From Gigantopelta aegis (lineage: Eukaryota; Mollusca; Gastropoda; Neomphalida; Peltospiridae), in the NCBI RefSeq assembly GCF_016097555.1, contig NC_054702.1, forward strand, positions 81,936,124 to 82,000,123: a stretch of 64,000 nucleotides of DNA. Direction: 5' to 3'. Position 1 is the stretch's first letter; the number at the start of each line of letters is the position of its first letter. Shown piece after piece: positions 12,001 to 27,000 of the stretch. The position numbers and the translations under genes are program-made. The notes beneath the pieces are model-generated. The model ran no database searches and was not told the DNA's origin. It saw only the letters and a list, made by a program, of their open reading frames with translations.

Positions 12001-15000
12001 TAGGCTACAGAAATTTAGTTACTTCTGTGGTGCAGAAATGGAAAATATTTCACTAGCCCTCTGGACCAGAACCAACTAAAACATACTAGCCCACCAGTAT
12101 TTTTACTAGTCCGCCAGCCCATAGAACAATATATTATTGTTTAACAATACTGTAATATACATTTCAAATGATAGATACAAATTTGACAAAAACATTATTA
12201 ACAACACTTGGTTGGCCAAGTGATCAACATCACGTGGCAAACAAAATCAAGCCTGCCCCCCCCCCCCCCCCCACCCCCCAAACCTTGATTAACAAAACAA
12301 TAATTATTTAATATATTCGGGAAAAGACAACTTTTTCACATTTCTTTCATATAGATTTAGAAAATTCAAGTTACATCACGAAAATATTTAACAGAACAAT
12401 CCATTCAAAACACACTGGCAACATACTTTCAATGTAAACAAACAATTTTTAGGTAGTATTGACCTTTGACAGGCTTTGTTTCAGGAATGTTGTGCTTGCA
12501 GTTTGTAACTCCAAAGCCGTTTATTCTCAATGCAGTACATGTATTGTATATTTCGTCATAATTCTGAACAGTTTGTTTGAATGATTTAGAATTATGACAT
12601 GGCTGATGCAGAGTTACAGATTCGATGGGGAAAAAAAAGGTTTAGCCATTGGACTAGTAGTTGTATTTTTTAACTCATACGTCAGAATTTGTACTCATAT
12701 TTGGTGAGCAGGCTTGTACTTTCTGCACCTTTGGTTTCTTGGTTTTTGGATACTTTTTTCCTCCTCAAATCATGTGTTGGAGGGGACATTTTATAAAAAT
12801 TTAACAGGAATGAAACAGAAAGTTTGTTTTACACACATTAAACCATGGCTCTTATGTATGACAACATACATTAACGGCTATACTTGGACTAGAAAATAAG
12901 ATAAGATAACTGACTGCCACAGCATTTTCAAGGGGTCGTTTTATTCACCTTGCCAGAAACAACAACAACAAAGGCCTTCAATATAAAAAATGGGGTCAAT
13001 CCTACATCTATCACACCTCAACCAATCATTCTACCACTGGGTCAAAACACCAGGAACTAAATCTGCACTACTGGCCTTGGTCTACTGGCCTTGGTGGTGT
13101 AGCAGTTAAGCCATTAGACTTAACTTTGGTAGGTACTGAGTTTGCATCCTGGAACCAGCTCCCACCCAGAGTGAATTTAACAACTAAATGGGTAGGTGTA
13201 AGGCCACTACACTGGACTTCTCTCTCACTCACCACTCACCACTAACCCACTGTCCTGGACAGCCAGCCCAGATAGCTGAGGTGTGTGCCCAGGACAGTGT
13301 GCTTGAACCGTAACTGGATATTAAAAAATATGTATAAGCAAACAAACAAACGGGGAATTAAAGCTGTGTTAATTACAAGGGACTCTCAAAAGGTAGCCTA
13401 TTGGGAAGGGTGAATTCATCAATCATTAAGTTACATATTATTACATACATGTAGATAATTCAGTGAAGAACTAGATACAAACCTTGCTGTCAGGGAAGCA
13501 AATGGCTGTACAACTAAAGATGTCCCCATCACTATCAGCATATCACACTTGTTCATATCCTGAAGTGAAAAGGACAAAACTGATAGTCAAAAATGATTTC
13601 ACCCTGGTGCCTTGGACTCTATTCTATGCAATTTGTTCGTTACAGATGCCTTTTTACCATATAATTAGAGTATTTACCATATACCTTGTAAGCAATAGTA
13701 CAATTATAATTAATGATAATTATACAATTGCTTACATATACAACATGGAATTAGTGGTAAAGGCATGGTGGCAAACCAAGTAGGGCACCACAGCACTTTT
13801 CTTGCCATTGACAACGTCCAATTTTAGGGACACAATGACAAGTAAAGAGGGGGAAAACCATGACACTTGCTATCACTGGCCTGGTAAAAGCAAGACCCTG
13901 TTAAAAGTTTGCTCAACCATTTTGGTTACATAAATATACTTACATCTGTCACACACTCAGCAAATCTATCCGGAAGTTTCTCACCAAAGAAGACAATATC
14001 TGTAAAATTATTTACACAAACAAGGTTTAATGGTTTGACAAGAGCTATTTCTAAGATTACAATATAAATTATCGAAACCAATGCACACATTATGAACTTA
14101 AACCAAATGTAATCATTCTTGAAGGTACATTTAACACACGCACATATATATATTCATATTTTGTTTTTGAATAAATTAGGAAAAATTTAATTTTTGGACC
14201 TTCCGACATCGTCTTATTTGGGTTGATCTCTCAGATGCCAGTCATCATGTTAGTTCTTTTTGGGTTTTTTGTCTTTGATTCAACATCAAAATTAAGAATG
14301 ACACGTCAAGCAATTTTTCAATTCAAATTGGTAAAAATAAAAAGTTAAAAAATGGAATTATCTTTTGCTAATTTTTATGTGGAATAGCATGTTATTTACT
14401 ACTTAATGCACTATATACAGCTTTTCATGTAATACAGCACAAGTTTCATTGAAAAGTACCTTTAAATTGCTGCTAATGGCTGAAGGTATGCCAATAATTT
14501 AAAAATATATAGTTGAATTAGGAGATAACCATACTGAGTTTTTAGATTTGCAGGTGTTATTGTCTATTTGATACCGCAAATGTTATTTTTTTAAATTAAA
14601 CATTTGTGGGCATCAACTAGACAATAACACCCACAAATCTAAAAACTCAATATGGTTATGTCCATTGTAAATTAAATCGTTTTTCTACAGAACTGACTGT
14701 ATATTTGGTATTTCTTGAAAAAAATACCTGGCTTCAATCTAACTGTAGACCCCTGAATCATCAACTTCACCTGTTCCAATTGCTAATGACGTCACCTTTA
14801 ATTACGTCATTAGCTTTCCGGGTGTTATTGTCTATTTGATCCCGGAAAAATAATGTAATTAACCAATCACAATACAGAAGACACTCACCGTCAGTTTACA
14901 ATTAATAGAAAAGAGAAAGAGTTCTAAACTTACAAGTCAATATAATAAATGAAAACAAAGCTTGTTAAGTTTGTAAGTACTCACCTGGTTTAACAACACC

Positions 15001-18000
15001 ATCACAATCTGGTTGGTCACATTTTGGGACTGTATCGGTGAATATTTTGTCTGTAAATCAAACATAAATACATCAGTAACTCTCAGTTCAAAGGAAACAA
15101 CAATACTAGCTAGTACAACTCTTATTTCAAGTGCACTAACAATTATACCAGTAACTGTGAATTCATATAAAAACGCCGACTGCACAAGGTACTGAGAAGT
15201 CTAAGAGAGACCCAACATTTATTACTCTCTTTGGTACATTATACATTAATGGCTAAATTTAGGAAGCCTGTTTTTCTTAAATGCAGGTATTTAAGAAGTG
15301 TAAATGTATGTGGTTACACACATGCAGGCCAAAAAACAGGCTTTGTAAATTCGGCCCTAAATGTCACGGATTAAAGACAATGCTATCTGTCCTAATGGCT
15401 CGCTGAACAGTCACTCCCAACTCAATTTATGGTTAGAGGCACATAGAGCCTCCACGAGTACTAGAGTACATAGGCACGGGTTGAGTATAGCAAGACTCAA
15501 GTCCGTTTACAGGACTCGAGTACTCGTGTAAGGAACAGGATAGGATAACATTTTAATGCACCTACACATGTATATCCAATTAAAATTCAAGCACTGTGCA
15601 AGGAAGAGCATTCTCATTCAATTATATTTTGTACGTCATTTTGCAATATGCTTGCAGCAGGTTACATTAAAGGACTATGAGAATGTCTGCAATGAAATAC
15701 AATGGCATGATTTCGCATTCCATGTTCAGCATTGGAATTAAGATACCTAATACAATTTTACTTTATTTTTTAGTCTCATTGTCATCTAGTGTAAGTGTCG
15801 GGTACTCGAGTCTGAGTCGAGTTTGACCCTTGAGTACTCAAGTCCAATATTTTGGACTCGTGGAGGCCCTGGATACATACAAAATCTATTATCGTAAGCA
15901 GTAATCACAAATGGTATAAATAAACAGAATATAGCTGTAAAAAACATGAAGCCAATATACATTCATTCTCATTACAATCATAAGTTCCATATGTTTACTA
16001 ATTGTAAAAATGTATCCGTTATCAACAGACAGCTTTTTACTGAAACTAAATGAACTTCCAGGGGGTAATAGTAACATGATGCATCAAACCAAACTTATTA
16101 GCTTCAATCTACAGTTATGCTAAATAATGGTGTGTGCACACCTTTAATCCAGTCTTGTGTAAACTCCTTTCCACAGATCAGACAGTGTGACGTGTGAAAC
16201 GTGCCGTGTGCTTCGACAAGTTTGTCTCCATCCAGACCACTCACTCTTTCCAGTGTGTCAATATTCTAAAATAAAATCAATTATCGGTAATGTAATATCT
16301 TTACAGCAGAATACTGGGGTCGTATTGCATTGTTATAGTTCATACAGTAGAATGACCATGATATTACACTGACTTATATGGCTGTCCACCTATAATTATA
16401 AAATATGTTTTCTTTAACATTATGCAGAGTTCGACAAATCCGCTAGCCCGACGCCCGTGGCTAGTGGTTTTTAAGTTCCTTCCTTATCGCTCGATCGTGT
16501 TTGTTGTTTGTTTTTTGTTTTTTTCTCTCGACTGAAATTTCGTTTAATAAATTTGATTGTGATGTTTGTCATCGAATAATATCAACAACGCAATCAGTAT
16601 ATAATAATAATCCACTTGAATTAGGTCTGCAAACTGCAGTAACATGCTATTTCTACATCGCCACAGTTACAGCATGCATTGTTAAGTTTTGCCCTTTCAA
16701 GTTTCTGGCACAGGAAATAAGTCTAATGACATGCGTGTTTTGATTGGTTGGACACGTCACGTGGTAGTTAATCTCGCACATATGTTTTAGGCGAAGAACT
16801 TGGAAATCACCAATCGCGACGACAGGTTAATCTCAATCAAGTAAACCCCAGTCATGCTTTGAATTTCAGTTTGTTTTATTTACCTATTGTTTTCTAATTT
16901 AACACTTCGCTGACATGTGGTTATCGGCAATCAGGAAAACATTTACTTTAATGGTAACCGCACATGCAATGACTCTGCTTGGCCTATTACGTGTAGCGGT
17001 CTGGATAATGCGTCACAGCTGCCGATAAATATGATACCTTTTTTGTTCATTAATTAACAACGGATTAGATGTCGCCGTTATATTCTTTTGATATCAGTGT
17101 GACACGGGATAATGCCCTGTATTTGAGCAATTGGCATCACCGTCCCTGGCGACATAAATAGTAGGGTCCTGAATGTATAACCCACTACCGAATACACTGA
17201 ACCATCTATTACCATGTGTCACACTGTCGTACCCTCATTTAAATTTAATTATTTTGATAGTGGTTTTAGATGTCAACCATGAGTTTGCTCAATTATTTTT
17301 CCCCGGAGGGAGGGCAAAAGCGAAAACGGAACAATGACAATGGATCACACTTGACAAAAAACCAAACGTACAACACGACATGAAATGAAAGTTACAACAT
17401 GATTTAAGTGTTTGTTTTATTTTACTGTTATACTTGAAAATGTGTTATGTTACAAAAATTATATAAAAATCCAACTATAATTGATCAGGAATTTGGGCTA
17501 GTGCTTTATCTTGGTGGGCTAGTGGTTTTCACAAACCCACTAGCCCTGTGGCTAGTGACTTTTAAAAATATTTGTCATACTCTGCATTATGAAGTGAACA
17601 GGCACTGGGAAATTTATGAAAAACTGAAACAACTAACAGTTAGACAGAATTGTCTTATCTTGATTTAATTTTTCAATTTCCATTAATTAAATATCAATTT
17701 AGAACATCTATCAGCAAATATACCTTTAGTCTGGTCAGTTTTAGATAATAGATGTTGAACATATTTTTTTTACCTGTGTGTAATGTCTAAGAAGTTTGCC
17801 TTTATCATGAAGCATTTTGATGAAGTAGTGACATGGTGTTGGCTGCAAGAAAGGAAAACAAAATTATACTACAATTTCGTCTATTATAATTTTTTTAATT
17901 ATTAATATTTTTATTGGAATCATGCTTGGGTGTTATCAATGCAGGTGGTGATGGTAGGTAGATGCCTCTCCAGAAAAATTAAAAAGTACCCTATATAGTT

Positions 18001-21000
18001 ATCAAGTGTCCATTTGGCTAGCTGTAGAAGACATATATATATATATATATATAGCTTTATCTCATTCTTTATTCTTCCCAACCACACTGAAGTTATTTTA
18101 GGCTATCTGCAGTGCTATTGTTGAGACAAAAATATGAATAATGCTGACACTAATTTTTATTTTAATACATAATCTCTAATTATTAAATGATTGAATGAAT
18201 AAAAAAAATTAATGGAAAATCATACATGTATGCAAGTCAAAGAACAAACATGGGAAAAGAAATTGAAATTGCAGCAAAAAAAACATAATTCCGTCTTTAT
18301 ACTGGTATTTAAAAAAAACACCCCAAAAACCACTGAATTACTAGTATATCACATATATAAAACAACTTTTGTCATATTCACCTTAAAGTGTCCAGGAAAA
18401 AGTTCTTTTGCCAGCATAAAGAACGGTTCTGGATTTTCCTGTAATATACAAACAGAAATGAAATATATATATGTATTTTTAAAAGAATCTGTTATTTTCA
18501 AGATAAAAAGATGTTTATTTTGGAATCATTATCAAAATTGTGCCCATTATCTTATGCAGCAGACACCAATTCAAAGGTATAGACATATCACACCAATGTT
18601 ATGAAAACACAATTTTTGACACTGTATGTAGTGTATGGATACCATCTGTAAGACTGTTATACCTTCAGATATGGTGTCACATCTATGCTGGGATGGAATA
18701 TGGAAGAATAGAAAAACATGTTTCTATAAAGGGAAATAATTCAGCTTAATGAAGTTATTTAATTGAAAAAACTTATCACTTTGAGTTAAGACATATTTTT
18801 GGCACAGGCCCATAGTAGGGAGGGGGGGGGGGGGGGGGGGGTGGCCAGGGGGGACTGGGCCCTCCCAATAATTTTAGTGTTTTTTTTTTTTTTTTTATAA
18901 CCATTACATCTCGAATGAATGTAAAAGTTGTAGTGAGACTAACGGATCGAGATTAACGGCGAGAGTTACAGTAACAGGCAAATAACCTTTGAATCAGGTC
19001 TCCGGACCCCTAAATACCTTGTGCCTTTGGCACTTGTTCAATTGGGCCCCCCTAATAATGTCCACCATGCTACGTGCCTGTGGCATAAAAGATAAATCAT
19101 TTACGAATGACTGACATACCTTAAAGTAATCTATCGCAAATATAGCTTGTGGATCAGGCAGATTGTATTTCTGTAGGTTGTGATATAAACCACTTTCTGG
19201 GCTACGGAAATCTGGGATGCCAGCAGCTACAAATATTTTTTTTTAAACTTAAAAATCAAAAAGTTAAGTTAAAACAAGTAGTAAGCAAAAAAAAACAACA
19301 CATACATGTATAATATGAATTTTCAGTTATTAGCAAATGATGGAATTACCATAACACAATAAGACATTTAACGGTATTAATATGTAAACTAAATGCTTTC
19401 TGGCAACTCTTAAGTATCAGCATGTAAAAATGTAAGAAGAAAACCATTAAAAGGTATAAGCAATAGTAATTCCCTATCCCTAGTTATGATTATTTTCAGC
19501 AGCCCTTGCAGTTTGCTTCATCAATATTTTGCTGTCTGAAAAATGTCAACCTACATTGTGAAATTTTAAACACATATTATCTATCAATTTAACTGTTCCT
19601 CCAAACCGATCCTTGACATAATCTCATAGTATAGTGTACAGAAATACAAAATCACATGAACACAGTCATTTGTGGTTTTAACTAGTAACTGGTAATAAAT
19701 ATATCTTATTTTGCCTGGTTTCTGCAACTAACAGTGCTTTTTCTTCACATTTTAACATATACAGTCAAATGTTATCTTGATGCTGAACCAAACGGTGAGA
19801 ACTAACAGTTGTTAAGAAATAAAACTAACAGTTGTTAAGAGATAAAACTAACAGTTGTTAAAGATCAAAGTAACAGTTGTTGGTGAAAAGTGTGCCATGG
19901 GCCCATTTCTCAACCATGAGATACCCGTGGCTGATGAGACAATGTTTGACTGTATTTCTTGCTTTTCTAAATGACCATCAGGTTTCACCTCATGTTGATT
20001 ACATGCAATCTTTTTAAAATTAGCTCCACTATTACATGTGGATCTAACAGCAGCCAGTTGGAGCTCATGTCCACCAATCAAAACCTTACTTGCAGAATCA
20101 TGCCAGTAATTTAAAAATAATTTGAAAACATTCCGAATTATCCTGAGGGTATACGACGTTTCGTGTGAATTACGAATGCCGTATTTAGACCAGTAGAACT
20201 AATTTTAATCAGATTGCTAACAACACTGCGTAGACTCCAATGTCCAGGTAACATTTCGTCTGTAAATAATAATTTAAATATTGACCAATCACACTTCACC
20301 TTTTAGAACGTTATTTGGGAGTATACAAATTCTAAAAATATCAGGCGAGTCTATTTTAGTGGCCGCAGTACAACGAACCATACCAATACGTACGGGATGG
20401 GTTATCAGTCTTCAATTTTACATTACAAATTATTTATTTATTTAACAAAAATTATAATAATAAATCAGTCTTCAGTTTTACATTACAAATTATTTATTTT
20501 ATAAAATAAAACATGTTTTAAAGCATTCGTAATTCACGCGAAACATGTCGTATACCCTCAAAATAATTCGGAATGTTTTCAAATTATTTTTAAATTACTG
20601 GCATGATTCTGCAAGGTTTTGATTGATGGACATGAGCTCCAACTGGCTGCTGTTAGATCCACATGTAATAGTGGAGCTAATTTTAGCTAGATTGGATTAC
20701 ATGTACCTGACATACCATTAGGATCACATGATTTGTTGTTTTAAACAAGAACCGTGTAAACAAAGTACTGTAAATCTGGAAGATAATGCATTGTAATAAT
20801 ATTACATTGGGACAGGTAATCACTGTTTCTTGTTCATTACAGGATTACATTTTAATGACAGGTAATCACTGTTTCTTGTTCATTACAGGATTACATTTTA
20901 ATGACAGGTAATCACTGTTTCTTGTTCATTACAGGATTACATTTTAATGACTTAAAACGGTACTTTCATGCTAACAGATGCACACATATGTTGGGTTGTT

Positions 21001-24000
21001 TTTTTTTCTTTCTTTTTTTTATAAATTCATTGTATTGACATATGTCAAGAAATTATTGTGTCAATACATCCATCAGATGCATTAATATCTTGCTCGCATT
21101 AATTTCATGATTAACAGTATATACAGCGAGCTATAAAATGTTAAACTGAACACAGATTAATAAAGTAACAGGTGAGTATTCAATTCATGCAGTCACAAGT
21201 TTAGAAGAACAATGTGTCACATCTGAAAAATAATGTGAGGTTAATTAAGTGCAATGCTGAACACAACAAATGTAATTAATTAACCCAAAAGCACAGCATT
21301 CATAATGTGTATTGCAAGTCTATACCAACAAGTCAGAATATATCAGAATATGTCTTTACAGAAGAAACCTAATTTGTTCTAGAGCCAAAATCATATGGCA
21401 ACCTGAATGACAAAATAATTAAATTATAACCAACAGTGTGAAGTAACTGTAAAAATAAAACTTGATGCAATGCTTAGAATGAATATTTGACACCCTATAA
21501 CAAACAAAAGTACCGGTCATAAACAAAGATTTTTGTTTTAATTTAGGCAATATAAAGTCTGTATTATTAAAAGTGTTGACATTAATTGTCACCATATATG
21601 AATCCTTGATGCTGCACAGTCAAGTAATCTTCATACTATTGTTTGGTAATTTACTCCTTTACTCTTTGTTTGGTAAATGGATCTCCTGATAAAAATCTAT
21701 TTCTAATTTTTTTTAAAGTATATATTTGACAATGAATTTATTCATTTTTGTTTATTTCTTTTTAAAAATAATTAATATAAATTAAAAAATTTAATACTTT
21801 TTTCTGAAAATCAGTTTGGCAGCCAGACATTCACCGAGTACTGACTTGTATCCAAATTAATATGGCAAGAATGTGTTCAAACATTCTAGCCATTCTGCTG
21901 AATCATTGCTTGTGGGTGCCGCTTACTGTTCATCTGTTCCACTTATTTCAAACGATAATTATAATTAAATATTACTAATTTAGCAGCTAACACCACTGTT
22001 TTCCATTTCACTGTTAGGATTAATCCATGTCGGTGGACCCATTGGGCTATTTCTCGCTCTAGCCAGTGCACTACAACTGGTATACCAAAGACAGTGGTAT
22101 GTGCTATCCTGTTTGTGGAATGGTGCATATAAAAGATGATTTAAAGATGCCTTGCTAATAATAGAAAAATATTGTGTCAAAAATTACCAAATACTTGACA
22201 TCTAATAGCCGATGATTAATAAATCAATGTGTTCTAGTGATGTCGTTAAACAAAACAAACTTTTTCAATTTTACTGATATATATCAGTGGTTTTATAGTC
22301 AGGAATTGTGTTTTATTGATGAGGACAGTCAGGGCTCACCCAGTGCCCACAGCCAGTTTAGCCAACTGCTAATTGTTATATGAAGCAACTACAACATTTA
22401 GGAGCTGGTAAATAAAAATGGTGTTTAAATTAGCCACATTTTAATAATTTTTAAATAAATACTAAAACAAATACATGTATCTAAAAACTGGCTAAAACTA
22501 AATTCTGTCCAGTGTGATCCCTGGATAGTAGGACCAATAAAATAAAAATAAAAAAAGGAAGAGAGAAAAAAAAAAAAAAAGGCAGAGGATTATTAAGTTT
22601 TTTCTTCTACCATTTACAACTGTTGAGACATATTCAGATAGTCCGACTGTATTTGACTTTGTGACACACAAGAGAAAACCTCACATGTTGAGATTCCTGC
22701 CCCGGCTATAGTCACCACATTGTTACACTTATCACTCAAAATATACTTTGCCACTCCTTCTATTGTGACCTCTGGCAATAACTTTTCTGGAGGGGTGGCA
22801 GAAATATGAAGAGCACTGACCATAAAGTTTTGAAGCCAGCTAGTCTCTGAAAATATATGCATTGTCATCACATATTCACATGGTTACAAAAGAACAATTC
22901 ATAATACATGGACGTTTTCAACACACAGCATGGATTATATTTGCCGACCTCATTTCTGGAAAAGAAACAGACGTTTTCATATGGTCTAGTCTAATTTGGC
23001 ACATGGATATAGTCCAGAAGTTAAAACTTTAAAAGACACAAAATTTCATTTATAGACTTTCTGAATGAGAACGTTTTTGATATATAGTTACTGAACTTTT
23101 TTTTTTTTTAATATTTAAGGTTTTAAAGTGCATTAATTCTTTACTCCATACTGCATACCTGAAAGCTGTTTACTTTTTATACCTTATAAGACATCATTAA
23201 TAGCTGACCTCTTTAATTCTTTATTGGATATACATGTATATGATTATTTATGATTAAAAAAAAAAAAATTCTACATAAATACATGTATTATGCAAAACAT
23301 GAGGAAAAAGAATTTTTAATCCTGCAGTAAAAATATGATTCCTGTAGATTTCTTGGTGTAAAATTCATATTATATTGAACAAAAAAAATTAAACAAATAA
23401 TAAATAATAATTAACTTTTTATATTGCTATGTACATGTATCCAAAGGTGCAACCATGACTGAGGTTCTCTTTATCTAATAGTGCATGAGAAAGGGAACAA
23501 AATATGACTACTAATTTTTATTTGGGAAAGTAAATTATAATATAAAATTGGTAACTAATATAGTCCAACTCACGTTTCATTGATCTAGGACATACAATTC
23601 GTGAGAATAAATGCTAGATACAAAATCCAAATGTAATATTCAGTGCAAAAGATGATACTATTAACACTGACAAAATCAACAACGTAGCCTAAATTTTCAA
23701 ATCCACAAATTTAGCTTAAAGGTTTAAAGCCTGAAATGTATCCTAAAACGGGGGAAAAAAAGAAAATGAAAAAAGTGACATAGGAAAACAGACATCACAG
23801 ATGATATTATGAACATCCTTATGTTGTTAAATTAACATATTATTGAAAAGTGTTAATCGCTGGACAATTCCATGTACCATGAGACCATGTACAACAGGAT
23901 AAAACTATGTCAGACACAACAGAGTTGTTGAAACTCACATGTGGATATGCCTGCTCCTGCCATGGTAATAATATTTTTACACTTGTCACTCAGAATATAT

Positions 24001-27000
24001 TTAGCCACACCCTCAAAGGTGACTTCTGGTAACAACTGTTGTGGTTGTTCAGATATTTTCAAGGTATCCTTCAGTTTTTGTTCTAGTGAGTCCACTGAAA
24101 TAATAAAAAACACAACAAAAACAAATTACTGAAGGAATATTATATTGAGAGTGAAATTTTAAGACTATCATCAGTTTGCAGGCTGGTTTAATAAGTTTGC
24201 ATGCTATTTTAATCATTGTTTTAAACAATATTTTTTACATCTTCTTATGGCAGTGGCATTGGTCAACAGACTTAAACCTATGACTTTTTCCTACAAATTT
24301 AAAACAGTTACATTCATATAAAGCAAGATGATATACACTTTGAAGGTAAAACTATTACTCACTTTCATTTTTGTGAAATGCAAATGTGATTGTACATCTG
24401 CATGCACCTAAACTGAATCCAAGGGGTGATAATTATTGAGTTCCACATTTGAACAAACAGCTCTTCCCCTCTGAGACAGATTAGTTGAGCTGTTATTTTT
24501 CCCCCATTGAGGATATTTAACAGTGTTTCATTTCCTCACAAATATAAGGACTAATTAAACAGAAATGCATCACTTGTGCAAGCAATAAATATATAGTTTT
24601 TGAATACATTAAAAAAAAAAGAGTTACTTAAATTGTTCAGATAAGTTTAAGTTTTTATGTATTTAAAGGCATAATGTCACGGATTTAAGGACTGCACTTC
24701 TCTAAAAATGGATAATAAATAAAAATTACATTAATTGTTGGAAACTAAATCTAGCTATCGCATCACCTTAACTGAACCATGATGGAGTGAAATCCATGCC
24801 AACCCTCTCAGCAATTTTAGTTTTTGAATTATGGACCACTGCCATAATTCAATTATTTTTACAAAATATCATTAATAAATGGAGTATGGTGGTTATGAAG
24901 ATGGTTGAATAAAGTGCATTTAGGGACAAATCGAATTATTTTTGTTCAGGTAATAATTTGTTAGACCATTAAATAGGTCAATGATCTGTGACAATATGCC
25001 TTTAATAGTACACTCAGGATCATGGAACAGTAAGGAAAGTAACTCTGTAGTGCTCAATTTTACTCAGTTATGGCCATCGTACTCAATTATGATTTGGGTT
25101 AAGTGAAAAAATTACTCACTGACATTACTAATGCTCAATTAACTTGATTAATCACATCACTAATGATAATAGTTAGATAATTATTCCGTTTTACTTGCTA
25201 AATATGCAATATATAAAAAGTATCACACATATTTACTTGGTACAATTTTATTCTCATGTTTTTTTTATCTAAATGACAAAATGCTATATATAACACATGT
25301 ACAGTTTAGTATAGACTAGATGCTGCTAAAAGGAATGGAAGGAAGGAATCAACATCATAATCCAATGAAACAAGTTCAGAATTTATCAAAAAGAGACCAG
25401 AACTATAAGTTCTACGGAATGATGCAAATCAAATATTCCATAAATTATCTTTACCTTTCTTATCGCCATCACCCGTTTTGCTCCCTGATGCATCAGACAA
25501 CTGCTATATAAAAAATAAATATATAATGTTCACTGTATAAATAATCTACAAATACATAAAAGATATGACATGATAGATAAATGAACAAAAGTATACACTG
25601 CACAGGTTTGGGGTTAATGGTATCAGATATACTACTCAAAAGAATTTAAGGGTCAGACGATATTTTCGACATTATTTTCTGAATGTCAATTATATTAGCT
25701 AGACCATAATGTCACGCATGGTATTGTTCCATTTTGACGAAAGTGGGTCTAAGCAACCCATAAATGAATTAAAATCCACTGTCATTGACACTGTCGACTA
25801 GTTCTAATGGTGAAAACATGCTTACATTTGCACGTAAATTAGGGCGAAAGCGAAAAGTCTGCTAAGTGCCCATAATTTGCTTTTTCACAAAGCGCTTCAT
25901 TTGCACGCTTTGCACGTGTATTCCATGCTCTCAATGCTGAATTTCCGTATAATTGGAGCTTGCGTTCGTGTACGGTGCACACTCCAAATTCGACAATGGT
26001 ACGACTTCAACTGACTATCGAAGATCGAGGAAGGGCTATTGCTTGGCTTCAGGATGGCAATACGCAAAGAAATGTTGCTCTGAGACTTGGTGTCAGTCAG
26101 AGTGTCGTTGGCCGACTGTGGCAACGGTACCAAGCAACAAATTCTGTTCGAAATCGTCCACGTTCGGGAAGACCCCGAAGCACTACAAATAGATAGGACT
26201 GCTACATCACCAATATGGCTCTACGTCAACGCACAACCACTGCACGCTGATTACGTGACAATCTGCGGACTGCGACTGGAACTCGAGTGTCTGATCAAAC
26301 CATACGCAATCGTCTGAGAGCCAATAATCTACGCTGCCGTCGCCAGGCTGTTCGACCACCATTCCTACCACATCACAGAACGGCCAGACGTCACTGGTGC
26401 ACGCTTCATCTGCGGTGGCAACGTGTTCAGTGGGGTCGAGTCATGTTCACTGATGAGTCCAGGTTTAGTCTCCAGTTCAACGACGATCGGGTTCGTGTCT
26501 ACAGACGTCCTGGGGAGCGCTTCGCTGACGTTAACGTTAGACAACGTCACCGGTTTGGTGGTGGCAGCGTCATGGTGTGGGGCGGCATCTCTATCCACCA
26601 CAGGACCCCTCTCTATGTGGTGGATGGCAATCTGAATGGAATCCGCTATCTGAATGAGATTATCCGGCCGTTGGTTCTCCCAGGCCTTCAGCAGATTTGC
26701 GGCAGGACAGTTCTGCAGGATGACAATGCCAGACCCCACCACGCCAGGGTGGTAACAGACTTTCTCAGACAACAAGGTATCGCCAGGATGGATTGGCCAG
26801 CATATTCGCCTGACTTGGCCCCAATAGAGAATGCCTTGGACGAATTAGGCAGGAGAGTTCGGGATAACCATGCCCCTCCAGCCAACCTTCATGATCTGGG
26901 TCAACTTCTTATGGCAGAGTGGCAGGCCATTCCCCAAGAGTTCTTCAGACGTCTGATCAACAGCATGCGGCAACGATGTGTTGAGTGTATTCGCGCCAGG

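Noticed and set aside
16187-16372. Plus-strand frame over SIRT2 exon 7
   Set aside because: Antisense shadow of the sirtuin exon; no domain of its own.
26365-26775. 136-residue minus-strand frame
   Set aside because: Antisense shadow of the Tc1-like transposase.
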